Assembly (NCBI GenBank): GCA_049603715.1
Contig: JBMYSW010000001.1
Location: 179,783 to 243,782 of the forward strand
Direction of reading: 5' to 3'
Length of the DNA stretch: 64,000 nucleotides
Source of the DNA: Pontibacterium sp049603715
GTDB lineage: Bacteria > Pseudomonadota > Gammaproteobacteria > Pseudomonadales > Balneatricaceae
Of the stretch, positions 18,397 through 27,029 are shown one piece after another (position 1 is the stretch's first letter; each line of letters opens with the position of its first letter). The notes beneath the pieces are model-generated. The model worked only from the letters and a program-made list of their open reading frames with translations. It did not search any database and had not been told where the DNA came from. The translations under genes and the position numbers were made by a program.

Positions 18397-19596
18397 ATGT
18401 TTGAAGTTTCAGATGGTGGAATCGACCAGACGCGAGTACTTGTACTGGGTGTCGGAGGCGCTGGCTGTAATGCGTTGAGTAACCTAAGTGACGAGCTAAG
18501 CCAATACGGTTGGCTAGTAAACCTTGTTGCCATTAACACCGATGCGCAGGCCCTTGGCTGCTGTCGCGTCGAGCATAAGATCCAAATCGGTAAACGTCGT
18601 ACCAAAGGCAAAGGTGCAGGCGGTAAAGCGGCCGTGGGCTACGAAGCGGCCCTTGAAAACAGCCGTGAGATCAAGTCGCTGATTGAAAGCCACGACCTTA
18701 TCTTTTTAGCCACGAACCTAGGCCGTGGTACTGGTACCGGTGCCTCGCCCTATATCGCTAAGCTTGCCGCTGATTTGGGCAAGGTATGTGTGGCCTGTGT
18801 GGGTTTGCCTATGACCTTTGGCCGCCCGTTAAAAGGCGACACTGCCAAAGCGCTAAATTACCTGCGCGAATGTGCGAACTCCGTCATCGTGCTAGAGCAA
18901 GACCGCTTAATGGGGCACCTTGGTAAGTCCATTACCATGGAAAACACCCTCAAGTACTGCGACAACCTATTTGGTAACACCATTCATGCGGTGCTTAAGG
19001 TGATTTTTGAAACCGGCAAAATGAATGTCGACTTTGCCGATGTAATGACCATTGCCCGCTATCACGGCAACGCCATTATCGCCGAAGTGGAGTTTGCAAC
19101 GGTTGATGAACTCAACCAAGTGCTCTTTGGTTTGTTTAACCACCCGGTGTTTCAACCAATTAACTCTAAAAGTATTCAGGGTTTGATGATTGCGCTTTCA
19201 GGTCACGAAGAAACCTTAACGCTAGGTGTCATTGAGCAGGTAACAGACTTCGCTGCCGAATACCTTGGCGAAGGTGTTGAAGTGAGCCCAGGTGTTTACT
19301 TTGATAACAATCAAACCGGCTTTAAAGTCATGGTCATGGCGACTGGCGCTAGGGCGCTAGAGGCAGGTGAAAGCAATGTCGCTGAAAGTCTAGAGATCAA
19401 CGAAGAGACAACAGAGCGGGTGAATGCGTCGATCAAAAACTCGCTGGTGGGCCGTTCACAACTGCCAGATCACGGGCATTTTCAAGATGTGACCCAGGAT
19501 AATGATCGCAAAGATGCCGAGCGTCGACAGCGTACCAATGGCCTAACCGATGATGTGGATTATATCCCTGCTTACTTACGTCGTTCAGGTAAGTAG
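18397..19596 (+). CDS. ftsZ: Highly divergent cell division GTPase FtsZ
   Basis: A 399-residue tubulin-fold protein at the standard dcw position, preceded by a good AAGAGGAG-like site (about 18382-18389). Seen: MFE start as in Pseudomonas FtsZ; T1 loop GVGGAGCNAL (18-27); NTDAQAL (47-53); T3 GKGAGGKAAVG (71-81); signature GRGTGTGASP (109-118) instead of GGGTGTG; catalytic T7 loop NVDFADV (210-216) unchanged; an acidic and polar linker; and a C-terminal binding peptide DYIPAYLRRSGK matching the FtsA/ZipA-binding tail. Unusual: aligned to E. coli, the E138 and R142 positions read G and K (within GLPMTFGRPLKG), N165 becomes Q, and the D187 region has lost about three residues. It probably remains the division FtsZ, because tail and T7 are under constraint, but altered nucleotide binding is inferred. 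Confidence 0.88.
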   Translation: MFEVSDGGIDQTRVLVLGVGGAGCNALSNLSDELSQYGWLVNLVAINTDAQALGCCRVEHKIQIGKRRTKGKGAGGKAAVGYEAALENSREIKSLIESHDLIFLATNLGRGTGTGASPYIAKLAADLGKVCVACVGLPMTFGRPLKGDTAKALNYLRECANSVIVLEQDRLMGHLGKSITMENTLKYCDNLFGNTIHAVLKVIFETGKMNVDFADVMTIARYHGNAIIAEVEFATVDELNQVLFGLFNHPVFQPINSKSIQGLMIALSGHEETLTLGVIEQVTDFAAEYLGEGVEVSPGVYFDNNQTGFKVMVMATGARALEAGESNVAESLEINEETTERVNASIKNSLVGRSQLPDHGHFQDVTQDNDRKDAERRQRTNGLTDDVDYIPAYLRRSGK

Positions 19597-19646
19597 GGGG
19601 CAATGTAATTCAAGTGTAAAGTTTTATTGTGCACTGCGGTGTTTTA

Positions 19647-19675
19647 TTGAAAAAAATGCACTCATTTGCTAGTAT
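19647..19675 (+). promoter_or_regulatory. Predicted sigma-70 promoter of lpxC
   Basis: TTGAAA at 19647-19652 and TAGTAT at 19670-19675, spacer 17 bases. It lies in the 203-base gap after ftsZ, about 120 bases before lpxC, so lpxC can be expressed separately from the dcw operon. No terminator is visible between ftsZ and this promoter. Confidence 0.55.
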
Positions 19676-19799
19676 AAAGAGTGAATTTGCTTAACCGCTT
19701 TAGAGGTATCTTCGAGTGTAATTTAAGTGAATTAAGTTACGACTAGATGACCACACTGAAGCACAGGCTTCTACAAGCTTTGACGAGAAAACACGCCTT

Positions 19800-20714
19800 A
19801 TGATGAAACAGCGCACACTTAAAAACAGTATTAAAGCCACGGGTATCGGGCTACATACTGGCCAAAAAGTTTACCTACGCTTGTGCCCAGCACCTGTGAA
19901 CACAGGTATTGTGTTTCGTCGTGTTGACCTCGACGAAGTAGTTGAAATTGAAGCTTGCGCAACTAACGTTGTAGACACCACCTTGTCGACTAACCTTGGC
20001 AAAGATGGTGTGCGCGTTTCTACGGTTGAGCACTTGCTGTCTGCAATTGCAGGTTTGGGCATCGACAACGCCTACATCGAGCTAAGCTCTGAAGAAGTAC
20101 CTATCATGGATGGCAGTGCAGCGCCGTTCGTGTTCTTGGTTCAGTCCGCTGGCCTTGCTGAGCAAGAAGCACCAAAAGAATTTATCCGTATCCTTAAAGA
20201 AGTAACGGTGACGCGCGACGGTAAAAGCGCAACCTTTAAGCCTTTCGATGGCTTTAAAGTAGGCTTTAAAATCGACTTTGAACACCCTGTGTTCAGCGAC
20301 CGTAACATGGAAGCAAAGCTCGACTTCTCTAGCACCTCGTTTGTAAAAGAAGTAAGCCGTGCCCGTACCTTTGGTTTCTTAAAAGATATCGAGTACCTAC
20401 GTTCGCAAAACCTTGTGTTGGGTGGCAGCTTTGACAACGCCATTGTGGTTGACGATTATCGCATCCTTAACAAAGATGGTTTGCGCTACGATGATGAATT
20501 TGTTCGTCATAAAATCCTAGACGCAGTGGGCGACTTGTACCTTCTAGGTAAAAGCTTGATTGGCGAATTTTACGGCGACAAGTCTGGTCACCAGTTAAAC
20601 AACTTGCTACTTCGCGAACTACTTAAACGCGAAGACGCTTACGAAGTGGTTACTTTTGAAAGCGAAGCTGAGATGTCACCTATTTCATACCAGCGCCCAG
20701 TTGTAGCGGGTTAA
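19800..20714 (+). CDS. lpxC: UDP-3-O-acyl-N-acetylglucosamine deacetylase LpxC
   Basis: A 304-residue zinc enzyme catalysing the committed step of lipid A synthesis. The N-terminus KQRTLKNSIKATGIGLHTG is typical. Zinc and catalytic motifs are visible: STVEHLLSAIAGLGIDN (His), EVPIMDGSAAPFV (catalytic Glu-Asp neighbourhood), and DDEFVRHKILDAVGDLYLLG (His and Asp ligands), then the C-terminal GHQLNNLLLREL. The ATG at 19800 is followed by a second at 19803; the first gives the MxKQRTL start of homologues. A strong terminator follows. Confidence 0.97.
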   Translation: MMKQRTLKNSIKATGIGLHTGQKVYLRLCPAPVNTGIVFRRVDLDEVVEIEACATNVVDTTLSTNLGKDGVRVSTVEHLLSAIAGLGIDNAYIELSSEEVPIMDGSAAPFVFLVQSAGLAEQEAPKEFIRILKEVTVTRDGKSATFKPFDGFKVGFKIDFEHPVFSDRNMEAKLDFSSTSFVKEVSRARTFGFLKDIEYLRSQNLVLGGSFDNAIVVDDYRILNKDGLRYDDEFVRHKILDAVGDLYLLGKSLIGEFYGDKSGHQLNNLLLRELLKREDAYEVVTFESEAEMSPISYQRPVVAG

Positions 20715-20742
20715 TTTTTACCCAGTCTTACGCGCTGATACT

Positions 20743-20777
20743 AAAAAGCCAAATCCGAAAGGGTTTGGCTTTTTTTG
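20743..20777 (+). terminator. Rho-independent terminator after lpxC
   Basis: AGCCAAATCC and GGGTTTGGCT form a ten-pair stem (one G-U) with a GAAA loop, followed by seven T. Confidence 0.9.
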
Positions 20778-20949
20778 TGCGCTTTTTAAGCAGTTGAATT
20801 TAAGTGAACAAAATGTAATCAAATAAAGCGAATAAATTCGCAAAAAACTGATATTGAGATTCAAAATTTAGCCCCAATAACGTTAGAATGATCAACCTCG
20901 TTTGCCAACATGGCTCTAAACCTTAGATAGCACAGGCGCAAAAGTTAGT

Positions 20950-23670
20950 ATGCTGACTTCAGTTCTCAAAAAAATATTTGGAAGTAAAAACGACCGTGAA
21001 TTAAAGCGCATGGGTCGTGTAGTAAAACAAATAAACGCATTGGAAGCTGAGTACGAAGCGCTAACCAACGAAGCCATTAAAGAAAAAACCGCTGCCTTTA
21101 AAGAGCGTGTTGCCGGTGGAGAAAGCCTAGAGCAAATTCTGCCTGAAGCGTTTGCATTGTGTCGCGAAGCTTCTAAGCGTGTGATGGGCATGCGCCACTT
21201 CGACGTTCAGTTGATTGGTGGTATGGCACTTAACGACGGCAAAGTGGCTGAGATGCGTACCGGTGAAGGTAAAACACTGGTAGCGACCTTGGCGGTTTAC
21301 CTAAATGCCCTAGAAGGCAAAGGTGTTCATGTGGTAACCGTCAACGACTACCTTGCAGGTCGTGATGCCGAGTGGATGAAGCCACTTTATGAATCTCTGG
21401 GTCTTTCGGTGGGTGTGATCCTGTCTGGCCAAGACAACGAAGCCAAGCGTGCTGCCTACGCCGCCGACATTACCTACGGTACTAATAACGAGTTTGGCTT
21501 TGATTACCTGCGCGACAACATGGCGTTTTCGGTTGCCGATAAAGTACAGCGCGATTTCCGTTTTGCCGTAGTCGACGAAGTAGACTCCATCCTAATTGAC
21601 GAAGCCCGTACGCCGTTGATTATCTCTGGCCCAGCTGAAGACAGCTCGGCTATGTACCTTAAAATCAACACCCTTATTCCTAGCCTGACCCGCTTTGACG
21701 GTGAGATTGACGTTAAAGACGAATCCCAAGTCATCGAAGAGCACTTTGTCGTTGACGAAAAAAACCGCACCGTTGAGCTAACGGAAGCTGGTCACGCCCA
21801 TGTCGAAGAGCTACTAGCAAACGCTGGGCTATTAGAAGAAGGCGACACCCTTTACGCACCACAAAACCTAAACTTGCTGCATCACGTGTTGGCAGGTTTA
21901 CGTGCACACTACTTGTTTGTGCGCGACAAAGACTACATTGTGCAAAACAACCAGGTCGTTATTGTCGACGAACATACCGGCCGTATTATGGAAGGCCGTC
22001 GTTGGTCTGAAGGCTTGCACCAAGCAGTTGAAGCAAAAGAAGGCGTGCAGGTTCAGCTAGAGAGCCAGACTTTGGCTTCTACAACTTTCCAAAACTACTT
22101 CCGCTTGTACGACAAGCTTGCGGGTATGACAGGTACTGCCGATACCGAAGCTTTCGAATTACGCCAAATTTATGGCCTGGACGTATTGGTAATTCCAACC
22201 AACAAACCGATTGCGCGTAAAGATTTAAACGACCAAATCTTTATGACTATGGAAGAAAAATACGAAGCAGTGGCGCTTGAAATTCAAGCAATGCAAGAAG
22301 CAAAGCGTCCTGTGCTGGTGGGTACTGCGTCGGTTGAGTCTTCTGAGCTTATTTCGGCTCACCTTAACAAAGCGAAGATTCCTCATAACGTATTGAACGC
22401 AAAAAACCACGCGCGCGAAGCAGATATTATCGCGCAAGCGGGTCAAGCGGGTGCGGTGACTATCGCAACTAACATGGCAGGCCGTGGTACCGACATTATG
22501 TTGGGCGGTAAGCTAGAAGCCGAGCTTGCTCAGCTAGAAAACCCAACTCAAGAACAAATTGACCAAGTAACGGCCGAATGGAAAAAGCGTCACGATGCGG
22601 TTCTGGCTGCTGGTGGTTTACACATCATTGGTACCGAGCGTCACGAATCTCGCCGAATTGATAACCAGCTACGTGGTCGTGCGGGTCGTCAAGGTGACCC
22701 AGGTTCATCACGTTTCTTCTTGTCACTCGAAGACGACCTAATGCGTATCTTCGCTTCTGACCGCGTGCGCCAGCTAATGCAGGCTCTAGGTATGGAACGT
22801 GGCGAGGCCATCGAACATAAAATGGTAACTAACGCGATCGAAAAAGCTCAACGCAAAGTTGAAGGCCGTAACTTTGATATTCGTAAAGCTTTGCTTGAGT
22901 ACGATGATGTGGCCAACGATCAACGTACAGTGATTTACGATCAGCGTAACCAGATGATGGAAAAAGACGACATCTCTGAAACCGTTGTTGCCATTCGTGA
23001 CGAAATTTTAGAAGCGACTATCGACCAGTTTATTCCACCGCAAAGCTTGGCTGAGCAATGGGATGTTGCTGGCCTAGAAAAAGCCCTAGAAACTGACTTT
23101 GGCGTTAAGTTGCCAGTGCAAACTTGGTTGGACGAAGACACCAAGCTGCACGAAGAACCGCTGCGTGTAAAACTGCACGAAAGCATTGCGGCGGCTTACG
23201 ACGAAAAAGTAGAGCAAGCGGGTGCTGCGACCATGCGCTTGTTTGAAAAGCAAGTGATGTTGCAAGTGCTAGACACCCTGTGGAAAGAGCACCTACAAAC
23301 CATGGATCATTTGCGCCAAGGTATTCACCTACGTGGTTACGCGCAAAAGAACCCTAAGCAAGAATACAAGCGCGAAGCCTTTGAACTCTTCCAAATGTTG
23401 CTGGACAACATTAAACGTGAAGTCGTTCGTATCTTGAGCCATGTACAAGTACGCCAGCCAGAAGACGTGGAAGCCATGGAGCAAAAACGCCGTGAACAGG
23501 CGGAACGCCAGCAAATGAGCTTCACTCACGACGAGTCGGGTGAAGAGCAAGGTGAGCAAAATGAGCAAGCGGCAGGTGCTGCCAGCGGCGTACCAAAGGT
23601 TGGTCGCAACGAGCCTTGCCCATGTGGTTCAGGCAAAAAATACAAACAGTGCCACGGTAAGTTGGCTTAA
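20950..23670 (+). CDS. secA: Preprotein translocase ATPase SecA
   Basis: A 906-residue motor of the Sec export pathway. Walker A is MRTGEGKT at 102-109, Walker B is VVDEVDSILIDEARTPLIIS, and further motifs are TYGTNNEFGFDYLRDNM, GMTGTADTEAFE, ATNMAGRGTDI and QLRGRAGRQGDPG. The C-terminus is a SecB-binding zinc tail, CPCGSGKKYKQCH. Length is normal. The upstream 235 bases contain no secM-like gene nor the DUF721 or M23 peptidase genes found between lpxC and secA in Pseudomonas. A terminator follows. Confidence 0.98.
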   Translation: MLTSVLKKIFGSKNDRELKRMGRVVKQINALEAEYEALTNEAIKEKTAAFKERVAGGESLEQILPEAFALCREASKRVMGMRHFDVQLIGGMALNDGKVAEMRTGEGKTLVATLAVYLNALEGKGVHVVTVNDYLAGRDAEWMKPLYESLGLSVGVILSGQDNEAKRAAYAADITYGTNNEFGFDYLRDNMAFSVADKVQRDFRFAVVDEVDSILIDEARTPLIISGPAEDSSAMYLKINTLIPSLTRFDGEIDVKDESQVIEEHFVVDEKNRTVELTEAGHAHVEELLANAGLLEEGDTLYAPQNLNLLHHVLAGLRAHYLFVRDKDYIVQNNQVVIVDEHTGRIMEGRRWSEGLHQAVEAKEGVQVQLESQTLASTTFQNYFRLYDKLAGMTGTADTEAFELRQIYGLDVLVIPTNKPIARKDLNDQIFMTMEEKYEAVALEIQAMQEAKRPVLVGTASVESSELISAHLNKAKIPHNVLNAKNHAREADIIAQAGQAGAVTIATNMAGRGTDIMLGGKLEAELAQLENPTQEQIDQVTAEWKKRHDAVLAAGGLHIIGTERHESRRIDNQLRGRAGRQGDPGSSRFFLSLEDDLMRIFASDRVRQLMQALGMERGEAIEHKMVTNAIEKAQRKVEGRNFDIRKALLEYDDVANDQRTVIYDQRNQMMEKDDISETVVAIRDEILEATIDQFIPPQSLAEQWDVAGLEKALETDFGVKLPVQTWLDEDTKLHEEPLRVKLHESIAAAYDEKVEQAGAATMRLFEKQVMLQVLDTLWKEHLQTMDHLRQGIHLRGYAQKNPKQEYKREAFELFQMLLDNIKREVVRILSHVQVRQPEDVEAMEQKRREQAERQQMSFTHDESGEEQGEQNEQAAGAASGVPKVGRNEPCPCGSGKKYKQCHGKLA

Positions 23671-23705
23671 GCCTGCTAATCTGTAACCTGTAGATTATTC
23701 TTAAC

Positions 23706-23732
23706 AAAAGCAGCCAAGCGGCTGCTTTTTTT
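23706..23732 (+). terminator. Rho-independent terminator after secA
   Basis: AAAAGCAGCC and GGCTGC with an AAGC loop, followed by seven T. Confidence 0.9.
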
Positions 23733-23798
23733 ACCCTGCTGATAAACCTCCACTTTGTGGAGGGGCCTCGCAGGTTTTTTAGTTTGGAGTTACAAAAA

Positions 23799-25016
23799 AT
23801 GGCTGTAGGACCAAGTGAACTACCTCGTTTTTACCCTGTGTCAGGTTTTGCGTTAGGCACAGCGTCAGCCGGTATTAAAAAGCCAGGTCGCCCCGACTTG
23901 GTGGTTATGTCGATTGCAGAAGGTGCCAGTGTGGCGGGTGTATTCACCCAAAACGCGTTTTGCGCGGCTCCTGTGCAACTGTGTAAGCGCTTTTTACCTC
24001 AAGGCGATATTCGTTACTTTGTTATTAACACAGGCAACGCCAACGCGGGTACAGGCACCGAAGGCCTTACTCACGCGCAAGAAACCTGTGACGCTTTGGG
24101 CCAGCAAGTGGGTGTTAACTCGCGCCAAGTATTGCCTTTTTCTACCGGCGTTATTGGCGAGCGTTTGCCGGTTGAGCGCATTGTAGATGGCCTGCCAGCC
24201 GCAGTGGCTGCGTTAACTGAGTCTGGTTGGGAAGACGCTGCCAGCGGCATTATGACCACTGATACCCGTCCAAAAGGTGCAACACGTCGTATCGAAATTG
24301 ACGGCAAACCTGTGGTGATTAGCGGCATTTCAAAAGGCGCTGGCATGATCCGTCCAAACATGGCGACGATGCTCGGCTTTGCGGCAACAGATGCAGCGAT
24401 TGACGATACTTTGCTACAGCAATTACTCACTAAAAGCGCCAACCAGTCCTTTAATCGCATCACCGTGGATAGCGACACATCTACTAACGATGCGTGTATG
24501 TTGGTAGCCACCGGTAAAAGTGGCGTAGAAGTCAGTGAAGATAACCCAGCTGCGCTTCAAGCATTTACTCAAGCGCTAAATAGCTTGATGCGTGAATTGG
24601 CGCACGCCATCGTTCGCGACGGTGAAGGTGCGACTAAGTTTGTAACGGTTGAAGTGGCGAATGCTGCTTCCCAAGCCGAAGCACTAGACACTGCCTACGC
24701 TATTGCTCACTCACCATTGGTGAAGACCGCTTTGTTTGCTAGCGATCCAAACTGGGGCCGTATCTTGGCTGTTGTCGGCCGTGCGGGCATCGAAAACCTA
24801 GATCTTGAAGCACTTAAGCTTTACCTAGGTGATGTATGTATCGTTTCTGAAGGTGGTCGTGATAGAGACTATACCGAAGAAGCAGGCCAAGCCGTGATGA
24901 ACCAAGAAGAGATTAAGATCACTGTTGATCTTAACCGTGGTGATGTGACTGAAACCGTATGGACCACCGACTTCTCTCATGACTATGTATCCATTAACGC
25001 CGATTACCGCAGTTAA
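23799..25016 (+). CDS. argJ: Bifunctional glutamate N-acetyltransferase / N-acetylglutamate synthase ArgJ
   Basis: A 405-residue Ntn-like self-cleaving enzyme of the arginine pathway that recycles the acetyl group from N-acetylornithine to glutamate. The autocleavage site is in MIRPNMATMLGFAATDA, where the Thr of ATM becomes the nucleophile of the beta chain. Other motifs are FVINTGNANAGTG, FSTGVIGERLP and NRITVDSDTSTNDAC. The start is the ATG at 23799, eight bases after TGGAGT; an upstream in-frame GTG would extend it by 14 unlikely residues. Flanked by terminators on both sides, so it is a single-gene unit. Confidence 0.97.
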   Translation: MAVGPSELPRFYPVSGFALGTASAGIKKPGRPDLVVMSIAEGASVAGVFTQNAFCAAPVQLCKRFLPQGDIRYFVINTGNANAGTGTEGLTHAQETCDALGQQVGVNSRQVLPFSTGVIGERLPVERIVDGLPAAVAALTESGWEDAASGIMTTDTRPKGATRRIEIDGKPVVISGISKGAGMIRPNMATMLGFAATDAAIDDTLLQQLLTKSANQSFNRITVDSDTSTNDACMLVATGKSGVEVSEDNPAALQAFTQALNSLMRELAHAIVRDGEGATKFVTVEVANAASQAEALDTAYAIAHSPLVKTALFASDPNWGRILAVVGRAGIENLDLEALKLYLGDVCIVSEGGRDRDYTEEAGQAVMNQEEIKITVDLNRGDVTETVWTTDFSHDYVSINADYRS

Positions 25017-25036
25017 TTGAGTTAAATACCTTAGTT

Positions 25037-25063
25037 AAAAGGCCAGCTTGTCTGGCCTTTTTT
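25037..25063 (+). terminator. Rho-independent terminator after argJ
   Basis: AAAAGGCCAG and CTGGCC with a CTTGT loop, followed by six T. Confidence 0.9.
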
Positions 25064-25168
25064 ATAGCTTTTTTTCTAGCTTTTGTAAGCGCCTTTTACA
25101 TTGACCTCCCGAAGGTTTTAGCGGTCAAACATACCAAAGCACCGAAACTGAATTTAAAAGAGACTCCC

Positions 25169-26101
25169 ATGAAAAAACAACTGCATGTAGCGGCGGCAGC
25201 GATTTGTCGTGATGACCAAGTGTTTATTAGTTTGCGAGATGCCGATAAGCATCAAGGCGGCTTGTGGGAGTTTCCGGGCGGTAAAATCGAGGAAGGCGAA
25301 ACTGCACTGGCAGCGCTTTCACGTGAGCTAGAAGAAGAGCTGGGCATTCGTGTGACTGAGGCCTCCCCTTTAATTCAGGTGCCTTACGACTACCCCGACC
25401 TCACTGTTTGTTTGCACATCTTTGAAGTGACTGCATTTGAAGGCGAACCGTGGGGTAAAGAGGGCCAGCCGACGCGCTGGATTAAGCGCAATGAACTTGC
25501 AGATTACACCTTTCCTGCAGCCAACCAACCGATTGTAAACGCATGTTTATTGCCTAAAGCCTTGATGATTACCCCAGAGGTGCAGGACAGTGAAGCGGTT
25601 TTGACTGCTGTAAAAACGGCCTTGGCAAAAGGCGCACAAGGGGTGGTGTTGCGCAGTGCCAACAGCGAATCTGAGGCTTTTAAAACCAAAGCGAGTGAGC
25701 TACTGGCCTTTGCTGAGAAGGAAAATATTTGGGTGAGCTTAAACACTTCGGTGGCGGTGGCTAACGATCTAAACGCCCAGGCCTTGCATTTAAATCGTCA
25801 TCGCTTGGCTGAGTTAACCAGCCGAGAAGAGTTTAATGGCCAATGGCTAAGTGCAAGTTGCCACGATGCGCAAAGCTTAAACATGGCGTTGGAAAAGGGC
25901 GTAGACTTTGTCTTTTTGTCGCCTGTATTACCCACGGCTTCTCATCCGGGTGAGGCAATACTTGGCCTTGGTGGCTTCGCTGAGTTGGCGAACAGCGTAC
26001 CTTTACCCGTGTTCGCCTTGGGCGGTGTCGAGCTGAAGGACTTATCTCAGCTAAACCAAGCCGGTGCTACCGGCTTTGCTGCCATCAGTGCTTGGTCATA
26101 G
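25169..26101 (+). CDS. Nudix (MutT-type) hydrolase fused to a thiamine-phosphate-synthase-like domain
   Basis: A 310-residue two-domain protein. Residues 1-130 form a Nudix domain with a complete Nudix box (GGKIEEGETALAALSREL then EEELGI), suggesting hydrolysis of 8-oxo-dGTP like MutT. Residues about 131-310 resemble ThiE (SASCHDAQSLNMALEKGVDF, then VFLSPVLPTASHPG, and FALGGVELKDLSQLNQAG). The ThiE-like part may not make thiamine phosphate; no thi gene is nearby. This fusion is known from Pseudomonas and relatives at the same chromosomal place. Its 3' end overlaps the convergent yacG by 17 bases. Confidence 0.9.
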   Translation: MKKQLHVAAAAICRDDQVFISLRDADKHQGGLWEFPGGKIEEGETALAALSRELEEELGIRVTEASPLIQVPYDYPDLTVCLHIFEVTAFEGEPWGKEGQPTRWIKRNELADYTFPAANQPIVNACLLPKALMITPEVQDSEAVLTAVKTALAKGAQGVVLRSANSESEAFKTKASELLAFAEKENIWVSLNTSVAVANDLNAQALHLNRHRLAELTSREEFNGQWLSASCHDAQSLNMALEKGVDFVFLSPVLPTASHPGEAILGLGGFAELANSVPLPVFALGGVELKDLSQLNQAGATGFAAISAWS

Positions 26102-26333
26102 GGCTAAATTGGTGAGTTTGTGGCTCACCTTCGCCACTTTGGTTGCTTGGGTCGTCGCTGGAGCTAAAGTCGCTGGTCGACTGACCTTCGGCGATGCTGT
26201 AACCACCTGAGGCCCATTCGCCTAAGTCGATTAACTTACAGCGCTCGCTGCAAAAAGGGCGGCTGGCATTTTCGGGGCTCCACAAGGAAGGGGCGTTACA
26301 GGTTGGGCAGTCAATGTACTTTTTGTTGCTCAT
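26085..26333 (-). CDS. yacG: DNA gyrase inhibitor YacG
   Basis: An 82-residue zinc protein with the four-cysteine pattern CPTC and FCSERCKLIDLGEW, diagnostic for YacG, which binds GyrB and inhibits gyrase. The C-terminal half is a disordered Ser/Asp/Gln-rich tail. It is last in the pilB-pilC-pilD-coaE-yacG row, 57 bases after coaE. Confidence 0.92.
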   Translation of the reverse strand: MSNKKYIDCPTCNAPSLWSPENASRPFCSERCKLIDLGEWASGGYSIAEGQSTSDFSSSDDPSNQSGEGEPQTHQFSPMTKH

Positions 26334-26390
26334 AGTGTTGCTCTTATTCGTGTGCTTATCAGTGCTCTTATTAGTACTTCAGCCGTAAAG

Positions 26391-27029
26391 CTACTCGTCA
26401 CATGCTTTGGTGGCTAACTCGCAAAGTTGCTTGTGTAAAGCAGTGACTTTAGGGGCGAGGTCGTTTAAGTCGCCGCGATTATCCACAATCAAGTTAGCCT
26501 TGGCTAGGCGATTAGGGCGATTGATCTGCGCCTTCATAATGGCTTCGACCTGCTCTTTTGTGTTTTGGTCACGAGCGGCGGCGCGTTCTAACTGCTGCTC
26601 TGGTTCTACATCTACCACCACAATGGTATCGACTAGGGTGTGTTGGTCGGTTTCTAGTAACAAAGGCGAAGCCAAAATTCGGTAAGGCTTTTCGGTGGGC
26701 TTAGCCAGTGAGTCTACAATGGTTTGACGAATCATCGGGTGAAGCAGCGCCTCTAACCATTTGCGCTCGTCGGGGGCTGCGAATACCAAGCGGCGAAGTG
26801 CCGCTCGATCGAGTCGCCCGTCTGCGGTGAGTGCTTCTTTGCCAAAATGCTCAGCGATAGCAGCAAGGCCTTGTGTGCCCGGTTCGACCACTTCGCGTGC
26901 GACAATATCGGCGTCGATGACCTCAATACCTAACGCCGTTAGTTGGTCCGAAACGGCGGTTTTTCCGCTACCAATGCCACCTGTAATACCCACGATAAAG
27001 GGCTGGCGTGTTTGTGCATTATCTTTCAT
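26391..27029 (-). CDS. coaE: Dephospho-CoA kinase CoaE
   Basis: A 212-residue P-loop kinase for the last step of coenzyme A synthesis. Walker A is GITGGIGSGKTAVSDQL, followed by the CoaE segments VIDADIVAREVVEPG and RLDRAALRRLVF, and the family motif ASPLLLET. The start is the ATG at 27029, which overlaps the pilD stop (TAATG); a longer upstream frame would lie inside pilD. Cotranscription with pilD is expected and usual for this lineage. Confidence 0.96.
   Translation of the reverse strand: MKDNAQTRQPFIVGITGGIGSGKTAVSDQLTALGIEVIDADIVAREVVEPGTQGLAAIAEHFGKEALTADGRLDRAALRRLVFAAPDERKWLEALLHPMIRQTIVDSLAKPTEKPYRILASPLLLETDQHTLVDTIVVVDVEPEQQLERAAARDQNTKEQVEAIMKAQINRPNRLAKANLIVDNRGDLNDLAPKVTALHKQLCELATKACDE

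Noticed and set aside
18397..19596. ftsZ as a pseudogene or a phage tubulin
   Set aside because: The frame is intact at 399 codons, the T7 loop and the C-terminal FtsA-binding peptide are conserved, and it is at the normal place after ftsA; phage tubulins lack that tail and context.
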